A program made the translations under genes and the position numbers. A stretch of 64,000 bases of DNA from Paenibacillus ferrarius. Its GTDB lineage: Bacteria > Bacillota > Bacilli > Paenibacillales > NBRC-103111. Positions 1-8,741 of the stretch are shown here, piece by piece. The notes under the pieces are model-generated. The model searched no databases, was not told the DNA's origin, and saw only the letters and a list, made by a program, of their open reading frames with translations. Every line of letters starts with the position of its first letter. The stretch's first letter is position 1. The stretch spans positions 124,001 to 188,000 of the forward strand of contig NZ_MBTG01000008.1 of NCBI RefSeq assembly GCF_002027705.1. Reading direction: 5' to 3'.

Positions 1-595
1 AGTTTAAGCGGTACACGAGGACTGGCGTTCCGTTCTTTTGACTATAATGCTCGAACACTCTCTCACGCCCCAAGCAGGACTGACCATATTCTCCAATTGG
101 CGCTGGAGCAATTGCTTCATGCGCTCCGCCATAAGATACTGGGGTGAATGGGTAGATATTGCCTGTCGAAAACACGACGATACGGGAGTCGCGAAACTTC
201 TCCGCTACCCGCCCTGGCAAATACGCATTCATAATCCATGTGAAATGCTCCTTGCCTGTCGTACCGAACTTCGTACCTGCCATGTAGATGACATTTTTGA
301 CATCAGGAAGCTCTTGCAAAGCTTGATCGTTAAGCAGATCGCAGGCAATGGTTTGTATGCCATAGGACTGAAGCTCGTCTTTTAATCCCGCTTCAGAGAA
401 ACGTGACACACCATAGACGGTTTTCTTGACGCCTGCCGCTGAGATCGCATTCATAGCTAGCTTCGCGAGGCTCGGCCCCATTTTGCCACCAACGCCCAGA
501 AGCATAATATCCCCGTCCAATTCCTGCATAAATGCTATTAACTCGGCCGATGGCTCCGCCATTACTTGTTCCAAATCCGCCAATGTTCTCATCAT
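1..595 (-). CDS. NAD-dependent epimerase/dehydratase, 3' end outside the window
   Basis: Reading the minus strand from 595 gives an open frame of about 198 codons that runs off the window edge. It contains a Rossmann-type stretch (MLLGVGGKMG, about residues 32-41), later VIYMAGTKFG and VVFSTGNIYP, the usual order in short-chain epimerases acting on nucleotide sugars or related substrates. Two ATG codons in tandem (595, 592) follow an AGAGGGG ribosome site at 6-8 bp. A promoter-like TTGTCT-18-TATACT lies just upstream, so the gene can be transcribed separately from the regulator behind it. The substrate cannot be told from this part; the NAD-binding fold is fairly sure. Confidence 0.75.
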   Translation of the reverse strand, partial: MMRTLADLEQVMAEPSAELIAFMQELDGDIMLLGVGGKMGPSLAKLAMNAISAAGVKKTVYGVSRFSEAGLKDELQSYGIQTIACDLLNDQALQELPDVKNVIYMAGTKFGTTGKEHFTWIMNAYLPGRVAEKFRDSRIVVFSTGNIYPFTPVSYGGAHEAIAPAPIGEYGQSCLGRERVFEHYSQKNGTPVLVYRLN

Positions 596-638
596 CTGTT
601 ACCCCTCTCATCCATTGCAAATAATCGATTCTGATGAA

Positions 639-668
639 AGTATAACTTGCCAAATATATAAAAGACAA
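639..668 (-). promoter_or_regulatory. SigA-type promoter of the epimerase gene
   Basis: On the minus strand TTGTCT is followed after 18 bp by TATACT, ending about 45 bp before the ATG at 595. Confidence 0.45.
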
Positions 669-758
669 ATCTATTAATCGTCTTTAAATGTGGCATAAAA
701 ACCGCCTCCGTCATAGCTTGTGGTTTTGACATTAGCGGTATCGATTTGCGCCTTTGGG

Positions 759-2090
759 CTACACATTTTTCAAAAAAGAGAGATGAAACAACTGCTTCGG
801 CCTTCCTTTGGGCACTTTCACAGAACCAGCTATGGTAATTAGATCATGATCCATCCATTGCAGCAGCAAGCGGTGCGTGCTTCTCACTGTAATTCCAAGA
901 ATAGCTGCTAAATCATGCACCTCGTAATCCAGCTTGCTTGTCCTCGCCACTGTTGTGAGCAGCCGGCTTAAATAGGCGGAGGTCATTCCTGCATCTTCGG
1001 CTTTTTTCAGCAGCTCGGGGTCGGTTACCGACAAGTCACGGCTTAGCGAATCCGCCATTTCCAGCGGCCCGATCAGCGTTTTATCCTCACGAACAATGAA
1101 ACAAGTGTTGCCTCCAGCCTCCTTGCATCGTCTGAGAGCCAGACGCGCATGTGTGCCCGCTTCATTCGCACTACGTCCAAAGCCAATCCCCATGCTTAGC
1201 GACAACCCCAGCGACTTCCAAATCTCTCGGGCTAATGGGACTGTTTTGTAGCCAACCGTTTCCCGCTCGAAAATGCCTCGGGTCGTGAAAAATAAATACT
1301 CATCTGCTCCCAGATGTGTCAAATAACCATCCAGCGATTCTACATAATCAATCAGCTTTCTGTGAATATCCAGCTTAAACCGCTGAATGTCGTGCTCAGA
1401 GCCCTTGAATTGCAGCCTTTTGCCAAAATCATCCACATTCAGCATTCCGACGAGAATTTGTGCTTCCTTGCTTCGTCTGGTTTCCGTAGACAGCAAGGCC
1501 CGCTCGAGCACAACGGTAATATTCTGGTCCGTCGGCTTAATCCATTCACAAGGGATTCCATCTCTGGTCAGTGCTTCCGCAACTTCACTTTCTGTTGTAA
1601 GTGCAGCTTGCGAGCTTCCGCTTCGATACGCCTCCGTATGAAATTTCACAAGCTCATCCGCCTGCGGATAAGGTTGCCCGTCATACACAAGGAAGCTCGC
1701 GGGCTTCTCGCCAATTTCAGCAACGATTCTTCCAATCGCAGATGATGTGAAGGAATCAACGCTGAACACAATCCCGCTGGGACTGTGCCAATGTTCACTT
1801 TTGAGACGATAAAGCGCGCTGATCAGTCCAGTGTCCGTCAGTGGAATCACATGCACCGGCAGCGGTGTAATCACCTGCTCCTTCACCCTGCGGTACAGCG
1901 TCGGTCCCGTAATCAGGAGCACCTCCACTTCGCTTAACAGCTGTTCCGCTGCGGCTGGAGCTTCTTCTACTGAGCATATTCTAGCTACAGGATGAAAAGA
2001 TGGAAATGATGAAGTAATAACATGCAGTACTTTATTCACCAGCGCTTCTGGCCCGAGTATCCCTATCGCGATCCGATTCGCAGTATCCAT
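759..2090 (-). CDS. Transcriptional regulator: PrpR-like sensor, degenerate GGDEF-like domain, C-terminal winged helix
   Basis: About 443 residues. The N-terminal part (IAIGILGPEALVNKV onward, about 160 residues) resembles PrpR-N/periplasmic-binding-like sensor folds. The middle (from ILVGMLNVDDFGKRL) has the spacing of a nucleotide-cyclase/GGDEF fold, but the signature reads GADEY, so diguanylate cyclase activity is unlikely. The last 60 residues (LDYEVHDLAAILGITVRST) look like a winged helix. The longest frame starts at 2165, but the ATG at 2090 has AAAGGAG about 12 bp upstream whereas 2165 has no ribosome site, so 2090 is preferred. It lies just upstream of the epimerase on the same strand and may control it. 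Family assignment is by motif reading only. Confidence 0.7.
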   Translation of the reverse strand: MDTANRIAIGILGPEALVNKVLHVITSSFPSFHPVARICSVEEAPAAAEQLLSEVEVLLITGPTLYRRVKEQVITPLPVHVIPLTDTGLISALYRLKSEHWHSPSGIVFSVDSFTSSAIGRIVAEIGEKPASFLVYDGQPYPQADELVKFHTEAYRSGSSQAALTTESEVAEALTRDGIPCEWIKPTDQNITVVLERALLSTETRRSKEAQILVGMLNVDDFGKRLQFKGSEHDIQRFKLDIHRKLIDYVESLDGYLTHLGADEYLFFTTRGIFERETVGYKTVPLAREIWKSLGLSLSMGIGFGRSANEAGTHARLALRRCKEAGGNTCFIVREDKTLIGPLEMADSLSRDLSVTDPELLKKAEDAGMTSAYLSRLLTTVARTSKLDYEVHDLAAILGITVRSTHRLLLQWMDHDLITIAGSVKVPKGRPKQLFHLSFLKNV

Positions 2091-2165
2091 AACAGCAAGT
2101 AACTCCTTTATAGGCTTGGTGAACCCATTATAACCACACGTCGGGCTAGTGGACAAGGGCTTCAT

Positions 2166-2509
2166 TTTGCGGCTTTGCTGAGTGGAGGGATTAATGGAGG
2201 GAAAGGCTGATCCAGATTAACTTTCCAGATCGTTGTGCGGTTCTTCAGTCAACGCAGCGATACTTGCAAGGAGACTAGTTGACTCCATAAAAAAATACCT
2301 ATAAAAATTCCTTTTTTCATATGGAACCCATCCATTTTTTACAAAAGCACCTATCTTTAAGTTGTTTCTTGTGATATGTTTTTTTTCAATATAAGGACCA
2401 AAAGGAATATCATGAATCATTCGGCTGTGAAGTACACGCCGCTTTTCGAGTCAGCTTTCGCTGTTTAACTCGAAGAGCGGCTTATTTATTTCTAAGGGAG
2501 GCATGTCCG
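2166..2509. other. Gene-poor gap with AT-rich stretch
   Basis: This gap holds an AT-rich segment and, at its right end, the hairpin described at 2438-2481. A 67-codon minus frame (2217-2420) has no ribosome site and was not accepted as a gene. Confidence 0.5.
2438..2481 (+). terminator. Strong hairpin ahead of the DUF559 gene
   Basis: GCCGCTTTTCGAGT pairs with ACTCGAAGAGCGGC (14 bp with one G-T pair, 16-nt loop) and is followed by TTATTTATTT. It sits immediately before the ribosome site of the 2510 gene, so it could be a terminator that insulates that gene or a leader attenuator. Confidence 0.5.
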
Positions 2510-3211
2510 TTGAATGAAGCCAGGCAACTCGCTATTGAACATTTCTTAGAGCAGCATCTCGCTGTGCGAAAAGGAGAACGATTACGGAAGCTTAAAGAAG
2601 GGTTGGGTCACGGAGAAAAACTATTTCTGCAACAAGTTTGGTGGCCGGCATTCCGCAACTTTAACAACCTGCATCCTGAGTACGAAATCAAGGATTTCCG
2701 AGATGGTACCCGATTTCTAGATTTCGCTTTTTTTCATCATGCTTTAAAACTAGCTATCGAAATTGATGGTTATGGTCCTCATTCTTCACAGATAACCCGT
2801 CCCCAGTTTGCTGATCAGTGGATTCGCCAAAACCACCTCATCATCGATGGTTGGAAGATTCTACGTTTCTCCTTCGACGATGTTAAAGATCGACCCAGAA
2901 TGTGCGAACAAATCCTGCAGCAATTTATGGGGCGCTTCCTCGGTGGACGAATATTAGCAGATATAACCATCAACTACATTGAGTCCGAGATCATCCGCCT
3001 AGCTCTCTCTGGTAACGGCATAATTAGACCAAGTGATGTGAGCAACCTTCTCCACTTCGGTATAAAAAAATCATGTGATATTCTTAAATCCATGTCTGAG
3101 AAACGATTACTCAAGCCCGCCGGAACCGGAACAAAGTGTATTAGGAGCTACCGTCTGCATGAGCATACACAAGGCATCTGGGAAGAGCAAAATCAGCTTA
3201 GAGGTAGCTGA
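2510..3211 (+). CDS. DUF559/VSR-like PD-(D/E)XK endonuclease domain protein
   Basis: 233 residues. The central part has the order D71 (RFLDF), E84-I-D86 (LAIEIDGYGPH) and a following helix-strand with IRQNHLIIDGWKILRFS, which fits the PD-(D/E)XK nuclease fold of DUF559 and very-short-patch-repair proteins. Residues about 165-225 (GIIRPSDVSNLL..KSCDILKSMSEKRLL) look like a winged helix, so the protein probably binds DNA through that end. The start is TTG at 2510: GGGAGG lies 9 bp upstream, and the nearby ATG at 2503 opens only a four-codon frame. There is no methyltransferase or restriction partner next to it, so it is an orphan nuclease whose role is open. Its stop codon lies inside the first unit of the 3206 palindrome array. 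Confidence 0.75.
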   Translation: MNEARQLAIEHFLEQHLAVRKGERLRKLKEGLGHGEKLFLQQVWWPAFRNFNNLHPEYEIKDFRDGTRFLDFAFFHHALKLAIEIDGYGPHSSQITRPQFADQWIRQNHLIIDGWKILRFSFDDVKDRPRMCEQILQQFMGRFLGGRILADITINYIESEIIRLALSGNGIIRPSDVSNLLHFGIKKSCDILKSMSEKRLLKPAGTGTKCIRSYRLHEHTQGIWEEQNQLRGS

Positions 3212-3570
3212 GACTGCTTTTTTCACCCGCTCGGGGCGGGGAGGCGGCAGATTCGGCGCTGAGACTGCCTTTTCGGCAGGCTCGCTCTTCTTTTTCTCGG
3301 CTCAGGCCACTTTTGGGGGCTGAGACTGCTTTTTTCGCCCGCTCGGGAAGGGGACGCGGCGGATTGGGTGCTGAGACTGCCTTTTCGGCAGGCTCGCTCT
3401 TCTTTTTCTCGGCTCAGGCCACTTTTGGGGGCTGAGACTGCTTTTTTCGCCCGCTCGGGGCGGGGACGCGGCGGATTGGACGCTGAGACTGCCTTTTCGG
3501 CAGGCTCGCTCTTCTTTTTCTCGGCTCAGGCCACTTTTGGGGGCTGAGACTACTCTTTTCGCCGGCTCGC
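3206..3570. repeat. Palindrome array, family B: 112-bp tandem repeat, seven units
   Basis: Units begin at GAGAC 3210, 3261, 3322, 3373, 3434, 3485 and 3546, so spacing alternates 51 and 61 bp. Even-numbered units are hairpins (GAGACTGCC-TTTTC-GGCAGGCTC, with one conserved A/G mismatch); odd units are weaker versions. Three near-identical 112-bp copies show recent tandem expansion. The array fills the gap between convergent genes. Confidence 0.9.
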
Positions 3571-3584
3571 CCCCCTCCAACATT

Positions 3585-4403
3585 TCAAACCAAAATAGAA
3601 ATCAAAGCCTCATGAATCACTGAATTCGATGCCACCAAGGTGGTATCGCTTAATTCAAAAGCCTTTCCTGCCGCATTGGTTACCTGACCGCCCGCTTCCT
3701 GCAAGATGACGAGACCTGCGGCGACATCCCAAGGATACAGTCCATCATGCCAGAATCCGGTTAATCCTCCGGACGCGACGAGGCAAAGATCCAGACTGGC
3801 TGCCCCCAAAATACGCACGCTCCGCGCCTTGCCCGTCATCCGTCCGATTTGCTCCACAACGACGGAGTTCGGTTTCCAGTCTTTGGCCTGAAATCCTGTT
3901 GCCAACAGGGCTTCGCAGATGTCTTGTTCCTGCCCGACATGAATGGGATCATCATTCAAAAAAGCGCCTCCGTGTTTCCGAGCCGAGTAAAGCTCATCTG
4001 TCACGGGATTATACACGATTCCGATTAACGGACACCCGTCTTTCATGACGCCTACGGAAATGGCAAAATGGGACAAATGATGGATAAAGTTGATTGTGCC
4101 GTCGATCGGGTCAATAATCCATCCGTATCCTTGGCGCGGCTCCTGCAGCATCATATGGGAATCCTCCCTTCCGCCATCGGTTTCCTCCGATAAAATCCAG
4201 TGATCCGGGTAATCCCGACAAATTTGATCACGAAGGAAATGTTCACTATGCATATCCACTCTGGTCACCAGGTCGGATTGATTCTTTTTTTCCTGAATTT
4301 GCAAGGGTTTCTTCATCAGTTCCATGATTAGTCCACCCGCTGCTTTGACATACCGGATTGCGTCCTGCATGATAGCATCTTCGTACGCTAGTTGTTCATT
4401 CAT
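3585..4403 (-). CDS. Inositol-monophosphatase family phosphatase
   Basis: About 272 residues from the ATG at 4403 (AGAGGAG 7 bp upstream; the longer frame to 4460 would overlap the upstream gene). Metal-binding motifs of the family are all present: SEET (Glu 73-74), WIIDPIDGTINF (Asp 98 and Asp 101), and YPWDVAAG near residue 220. Members hydrolyse phosphate monoesters of inositol, sugars or nucleotides with Mg2+. It is the last gene of the seven-gene operon starting at 11233; beside a transporter and a metallo-hydrolase it may release phosphate from the imported compound, which is inference. Exact substrate unknown; suhB/impA-like. Confidence 0.85.
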   Translation of the reverse strand: MNEQLAYEDAIMQDAIRYVKAAGGLIMELMKKPLQIQEKKNQSDLVTRVDMHSEHFLRDQICRDYPDHWILSEETDGGREDSHMMLQEPRQGYGWIIDPIDGTINFIHHLSHFAISVGVMKDGCPLIGIVYNPVTDELYSARKHGGAFLNDDPIHVGQEQDICEALLATGFQAKDWKPNSVVVEQIGRMTGKARSVRILGAASLDLCLVASGGLTGFWHDGLYPWDVAAGLVILQEAGGQVTNAAGKAFELSDTTLVASNSVIHEALISILV

Positions 4404-4435
4404 ATGTTCTCCTCTCATCAAGCTGTCAAATGGGT

Positions 4436-4909
4436 TTATGGGGATGATTTGATTAAGCACAAAACACCCGTCATGATAAGCAGCATGCTGCCTAATTTAG
4501 CAAAGTTAACAGGGCTTTGAGGGACGCCCATGAGTCCAAAATGATCGATAACGGTCGAAGCAATCAACTGCCCGGCCATAATCAAAACAAAAACCGGAAG
4601 GGTTCCAGTTCTCCCAGCGGCATAGGATACCCCGAACATGATGCAGACTCCCATCATTCCGGCAATTCCCATCCATGGAATCACCTGTTGCTGCAAAGGA
4701 GGGGCCGATTTGATCCGCCATAATAGAAAAGTGGCAAGCGCAATTTGCGCAGCCGAAACACCGATAATCATGCCGTATTGGCCCTGTATTTTACCGATAT
4801 AAGCATTGATCATTCCTTGTGCAACACCTAACAAGCCCGCTGAAAAAGCAAGCAAAAGGCTGATTTTATTACCTAGCATAGATTGCGCCCCAGTCTCTGT
4901 AGCTGCCAT
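4436..4909 (-). CDS. YdcZ/DUF606-type small DMT-superfamily membrane protein
   Basis: 157 residues with about five hydrophobic segments (LLLAFSAGLLGVAQG at the N-terminus, a last helix MLLIMTGVLCLI). The pattern INAYIGKIQGQYG and the C-terminal helix are typical of DUF606 half-size transporters related to the drug/metabolite superfamily. It starts 10 bp after the metallo-hydrolase stop and ends 32 bp before the phosphatase, so it is co-transcribed. A start at Met11 (4879) is possible because no clear ribosome site precedes 4909. Two more members of the same family occur at 60532 and 61788. Its cargo is unknown. Confidence 0.8.
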   Translation of the reverse strand: MAATETGAQSMLGNKISLLLAFSAGLLGVAQGMINAYIGKIQGQYGMIIGVSAAQIALATFLLWRIKSAPPLQQQVIPWMGIAGMMGVCIMFGVSYAAGRTGTLPVFVLIMAGQLIASTVIDHFGLMGVPQSPVNFAKLGSMLLIMTGVLCLIKSSP

Positions 4910-4919
4910 TTTTCACAAT

Positions 4920-5864
4920 TTAATTGCCGATTTCAACCAAGATACCTTTGTTATGTATTTGGATTTTTTCTCCAGAAGCGAAGCTGCCTGTCATATATAG
5001 GGAAGCCCTTGTACACAAGCGAAGTTCGTTCCACTCCCCTTGCAGAGGGATGGACCGTTCCATGCTGATGGGGATGATGCAGTGCTCTGGTTTAATCCAA
5101 GCTAGAATACGGGAATTAAAGCCGTCCTTCATGCCATGGTGCGAAACTTTCCAAATCAGGCTGCTGATATCTGTCCGCTGAGCGAGGCGCTCCCACTCTG
5201 GTTCCAATAGATCACCACCAAAAAGCACGCTCGAATTCAAATCTTGCTCATCGCTGAGCCGATATACTGAGCTGTCATGGTTTGATAATTCAAAGAAATC
5301 AATGAGGGTTTCACACACTTCTTTACTTTCAGCACTAGAATGAGCAAGAATGCTTGCCAAACGTTCGTAAGCCGGCAATGTATCACCTTTCCACGGATAA
5401 AGCTGCGAAAGCCTAATGCCGTCCTCCGACCATATTACGGAATCAGCGTTAGATCCGTACTCGTCACGCCATTTTATGGCAGTCCCTTGCTGGGCTAATA
5501 CTTCAATTAACTCCAAATAGGAGGCTAACATCAAATAAACTCTCATGGCGAAGCTGTCACCCTGCTCTTGAACGAGCTGCTTGGGTGGAAGCAGGAAAGG
5601 TTTGTAGGGCAATATCGCCTTATTGACTATTTTAACCTTCGCAATATCCAGGAGTCCTTGCAGATGGTCATTGTGAATATGGGTCAGGATCATCCATTCC
5701 AAGCAATCCTTCCTATTCCGGTTCATCCATAACAAGGGATGATCTTGTTCATCCGAGAATGTGCCATCCCCTCCATCGATCAATGAAACGGAGCCTGAAG
5801 GATGCTGAATCAGATGAGCGTCACCCCAACCGACATTAAGAAACTGAACTTTGGCTTTATTCAT
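4920..5864 (-). CDS. Metallo-beta-lactamase-fold hydrolase (ComEC-C-like)
   Basis: 314 residues. The zinc motif THIHNDHLQG (61-70) and the early strand-turn VGWGDAHLIQHPSGSVSLIDGG are those of MBL-fold proteins related to the ComEC C-terminal domain; a later VSHHGMKDG supplies a further histidine pair. AAAAGGAG precedes the ATG at 5864. Such proteins hydrolyse phosphodiesters or other esters in the cytoplasm. Placement between a phospho-compound-type importer and a phosphomonoesterase suggests it could open a diester before the phosphatase acts; this is inference. Confidence 0.8.
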   Translation of the reverse strand: MNKAKVQFLNVGWGDAHLIQHPSGSVSLIDGGDGTFSDEQDHPLLWMNRNRKDCLEWMILTHIHNDHLQGLLDIAKVKIVNKAILPYKPFLLPPKQLVQEQGDSFAMRVYLMLASYLELIEVLAQQGTAIKWRDEYGSNADSVIWSEDGIRLSQLYPWKGDTLPAYERLASILAHSSAESKEVCETLIDFFELSNHDSSVYRLSDEQDLNSSVLFGGDLLEPEWERLAQRTDISSLIWKVSHHGMKDGFNSRILAWIKPEHCIIPISMERSIPLQGEWNELRLCTRASLYMTGSFASGEKIQIHNKGILVEIGN

Positions 5865-5899
5865 TTACCAATCTCCTTTTTGGATTAGATTGCATGTCG

Positions 5900-6982
5900 C
5901 TATTTTTCGAAAGGCAGCAAATGAATTTTATATTTATCCAAACCCACATACACGTTCCCTTTCAGGTAACCTCTCACACTAGGACTAGCATCATCAACAA
6001 TCCATTGCAGCGGTGATGCATTAATCCAATATCGAATCATTCGTCCCAAAAAGCTGCTTCTTTGTATTTCACCGCTCCACACATTATCACCAGCAACCGG
6101 ATCTTCACTGATTGTGATGCATTCCGGTCTAATCACTAAGGTCACCTGATCCCCTATGCGAAAGGAAGTGTAACTCTGATGCACCCTGAACACGTCCGAA
6201 CCGCATTTTACAAGCAAATCCTTATCTTCAAAAGCTGTTACTTCACCATCTATAAAATTGGCTGTCCCCACGAAATCGGCGATAAACTTGCTTTCCGGCT
6301 TAAAATAAATTTCCCATGGATCGCCCACTTGGCCGATACGGCCTTTGTTGAATACCGCAATCCGGTCCGAGATCGACAAGGCTTCATCCTGATCATGAGT
6401 GACAAAAATCGCGGTTATCCCTAAACGCTGCTGCAATTCTCTCAATTCATTCCTAACTTCGACTCTCATCTTAGCGTCCAAATTGCTGAGGGGTTCATCC
6501 ATTAAGAGGACCTGCTGCCCCATGATCAGCGCTCTGGCGAAGGCAACACGCTGCTGCTGCCCACCGCTTAGTGCTCTTGGCAATCTATCCTGCAAGCCCT
6601 GAAGCCCGAACATGCTGAGCATAGCGTCTACTTTCTCTTTGGCCTCTTGCTTGGACAGCTTCTGCAATTTCAAGCCATACGAAATGTTTTCTTGAACGGT
6701 CATATGCGGAAAAAGCGCATACTCCTGAAAAACTAACGGCGTATTCCGCTTGAACGGCGGCAATCCATTCACATTTTTGCCTTGTATCGAAATAGATCCG
6801 GCATCCGGCTCATAAAATCCGGCAATTAGACGCATCAGTGTTGTTTTGCCGCAGCCGCTTGGCCCAAGCAGCGTAGTGAAGCTGCCGACAGGAATATCAA
6901 GCGACACTTGGCTGATCGCCTCGAAATCACCAAAGCGTTTGGATACATTTGAAATTCGGATCATCGGTTCTTCTGTCTTCAT
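5900..6982 (-). CDS. ABC transporter ATP-binding protein (PotA/FbpC/PhnT type)
   Basis: 360 residues. Walker A GPSGCGKT (40-47), Q-loop Gln86, signature LSGGQ (138-142), Walker B with Glu163, switch His196, then a C-terminal TOBE domain (about 240-355). It powers the importer formed with the fused permease just upstream (12 bp away) and the lipoprotein at 8742. The ribosome site GGAGG precedes the ATG at 6982. Close families include iron(III), 2-aminoethylphosphonate and hexose-phosphate importers; the ATPase alone does not decide. Confidence 0.92.
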   Translation of the reverse strand: MKTEEPMIRISNVSKRFGDFEAISQVSLDIPVGSFTTLLGPSGCGKTTLMRLIAGFYEPDAGSISIQGKNVNGLPPFKRNTPLVFQEYALFPHMTVQENISYGLKLQKLSKQEAKEKVDAMLSMFGLQGLQDRLPRALSGGQQQRVAFARALIMGQQVLLMDEPLSNLDAKMRVEVRNELRELQQRLGITAIFVTHDQDEALSISDRIAVFNKGRIGQVGDPWEIYFKPESKFIADFVGTANFIDGEVTAFEDKDLLVKCGSDVFRVHQSYTSFRIGDQVTLVIRPECITISEDPVAGDNVWSGEIQRSSFLGRMIRYWINASPLQWIVDDASPSVRGYLKGNVYVGLDKYKIHLLPFEK

Positions 6983-6994
6983 GATTTCCTCCGC

Positions 6995-8668
6995 TTAAAG
7001 TTCTATCGATTTTCCTTGTTTCCTGAAAAAATACTGAGCTATGCACAACACAGCGAAGGCGATGGAAATCAGCACAACGGTAAATGCCGAAGCACTCCCC
7101 CATTCTCCGTTCTGAACCAAGCCAAGTATAGACACTGTGCCTACAGAGGTTTTCGCTGAATAAATAAAGATGATGACGCTTAGACAAGTTACGGATCGAA
7201 GAAACGACACTACAATACCCGAAATGAATGGTCCTTTCAATAACGGAAGCACAATCCTTCTGAGCGTTGCCAAACTGTTCATGCCCAGATTGAGCGATGC
7301 CTCTTCGAGTGCCCCGCTGATCTGTTGAAGTCCTGCAAGACTCGCACTATAGCAGGTAGGTAAATTCCAGAACATAAGCGCCAAAACCATGATGACTGAA
7401 GTACCCGTAAGCAGGAACGGTTTCTCATTAAAAGCCATGGCGAAGCCAAGTCCTAAAAAGATCCCCGGAACAGCGCCAGGCAAGATAGCCAGAAAATCAA
7501 GCAAACGGTTGATGCCAATACGTTTTCTTTGAACAATGTAAGCAAGCGGAAGGGCAAACAATCCAGCTGCCAATGAAGCGAGCAAAGCATATTTTAAGCT
7601 ATTCAGAATCTCTCTGCCCTTCGCTTCAACGTAATGGATATTTTGTAAGGTGAAGGACCAGTCGTACCCCCACGTCTTCGTAAATGCGCCATAAAACAAC
7701 ACGCCGTACACAGCAAGTACGATGAGTGTAATCAGCATGCAGCATGCAAACAGTCCCCATTTAACCGCAGACGGTATTGGATAATGCTCCAAAGATGTAT
7801 CCTTTCCCGTTACGGTAACGTAGGATCGTTGGCCAACCCATATTCGGTTCCATACGAACAAGCCTAATGCCGGCAGCAAAAGAGCGGTTGAAAGAACAGC
7901 TGCCGAATTCAAATCAAACAACCCGGACATCTGCATATAAGCCTCCGTTGGCAGAACATTGAAATTGCCGGCAATAATCATTGGATTCCCAAAATCAGCC
8001 AGCACGTTCATTGCTGCAATTAGTGCTCCGCCTGCCAAGCCCGGTCTGCACAAAGGCAGAAAAACATTTTTGAATACTTGGAAATGGGTAGCTCCCATGT
8101 TATAAGCGGCATACTCCAAATTGACAGAGGTCGATTTCATCACCCCATGAATAACCGCGTACGCATAAGGAAAAAAGGTCATCGTCTGAACCAGCCATAA
8201 GCCGTGCCAGCCGTAAATATCGATTTTAACGTGCAAAATATATTTAGAAATAATACCTTGTCCACCAAAAAGCAGGATGTAAGACAAAGCCACAATAAAC
8301 GGAGGTGACACGATCGGCAGCAGCGTGATAAAACGGAAGAGCGGTTTAAACGGAACTTTTAATCTTGTGATTGTATAAGCAAAAACAAAGGCGACAAGCG
8401 TACAGGAAACCGTCGATATCACGGTCATGAATAAACTATGCCAGGCAGCGCGATACCACCTTGGATACGTAATGAGCTTCAGATAATCCTCTACCCTGGA
8501 AAAACTGATGACCTTAACAATAGGCCAAATGACAAAATAACAAGCAATTAGAACGATAACTGCCACACCTATAGCTAAGACAGGCTCGCTTCTTAACTTC
8601 TTCATTTCTGCCCAGGTGTCTTTGATAGTCGTTGAAATCAAGCACTCCCCACACCTTTCGTTTATCAA
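6995..8668 (-). CDS. Fused two-domain ABC permease (FbpB/PhnUV type)
   Basis: 557 residues with two halves of about six transmembrane helices each. Each half carries an EAA loop for contact with the ATPase: EYAAYNMGATHFQVFKNV near residue 190 and EEASLNLGMNSLATLRRIV near 470. Such fused permeases occur in iron(III), AfuB-type and putative 2-aminoethylphosphonate importers. The start is uncertain: TTG at 8668 begins the longest frame; a second TTG at 8641 has AAAGGTGTGGGG upstream. A hairpin separates it from the binding-protein gene. Confidence 0.88.
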   Translation of the reverse strand: MINERCGECLISTTIKDTWAEMKKLRSEPVLAIGVAVIVLIACYFVIWPIVKVISFSRVEDYLKLITYPRWYRAAWHSLFMTVISTVSCTLVAFVFAYTITRLKVPFKPLFRFITLLPIVSPPFIVALSYILLFGGQGIISKYILHVKIDIYGWHGLWLVQTMTFFPYAYAVIHGVMKSTSVNLEYAAYNMGATHFQVFKNVFLPLCRPGLAGGALIAAMNVLADFGNPMIIAGNFNVLPTEAYMQMSGLFDLNSAAVLSTALLLPALGLFVWNRIWVGQRSYVTVTGKDTSLEHYPIPSAVKWGLFACCMLITLIVLAVYGVLFYGAFTKTWGYDWSFTLQNIHYVEAKGREILNSLKYALLASLAAGLFALPLAYIVQRKRIGINRLLDFLAILPGAVPGIFLGLGFAMAFNEKPFLLTGTSVIMVLALMFWNLPTCYSASLAGLQQISGALEEASLNLGMNSLATLRRIVLPLLKGPFISGIVVSFLRSVTCLSVIIFIYSAKTSVGTVSILGLVQNGEWGSASAFTVVLISIAFAVLCIAQYFFRKQGKSIEL

Positions 8669-8672
8669 CAGG

Positions 8673-8708
8673 CACCTGCCCCTGGCCGGTTTGCGGCAAG
8701 AGGAGGTG
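8673..8708 (-). promoter_or_regulatory. Intercistronic hairpin behind the binding-protein gene
   Basis: CACCT...AGGTG arms with an inner partly paired CCTCTTG/CAGGGG stem and no T-tract. Such hairpins often protect the abundant binding-protein mRNA 3' end and lower permease expression. Confidence 0.4.
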
Positions 8709-8741
8709 TCATGTTTTTGTTGGATACTTAAACTTAATGGT

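Noticed and set aside
2217-2420. 67-codon minus frame
   Set aside because: No ribosome site before its ATG and no recognisable protein pattern.
3302-3583. Minus frame of 93 codons in the 112-bp repeat
   Set aside because: Its coding look comes from tandem repetition; 112 is not a multiple of three and there is no start signal.
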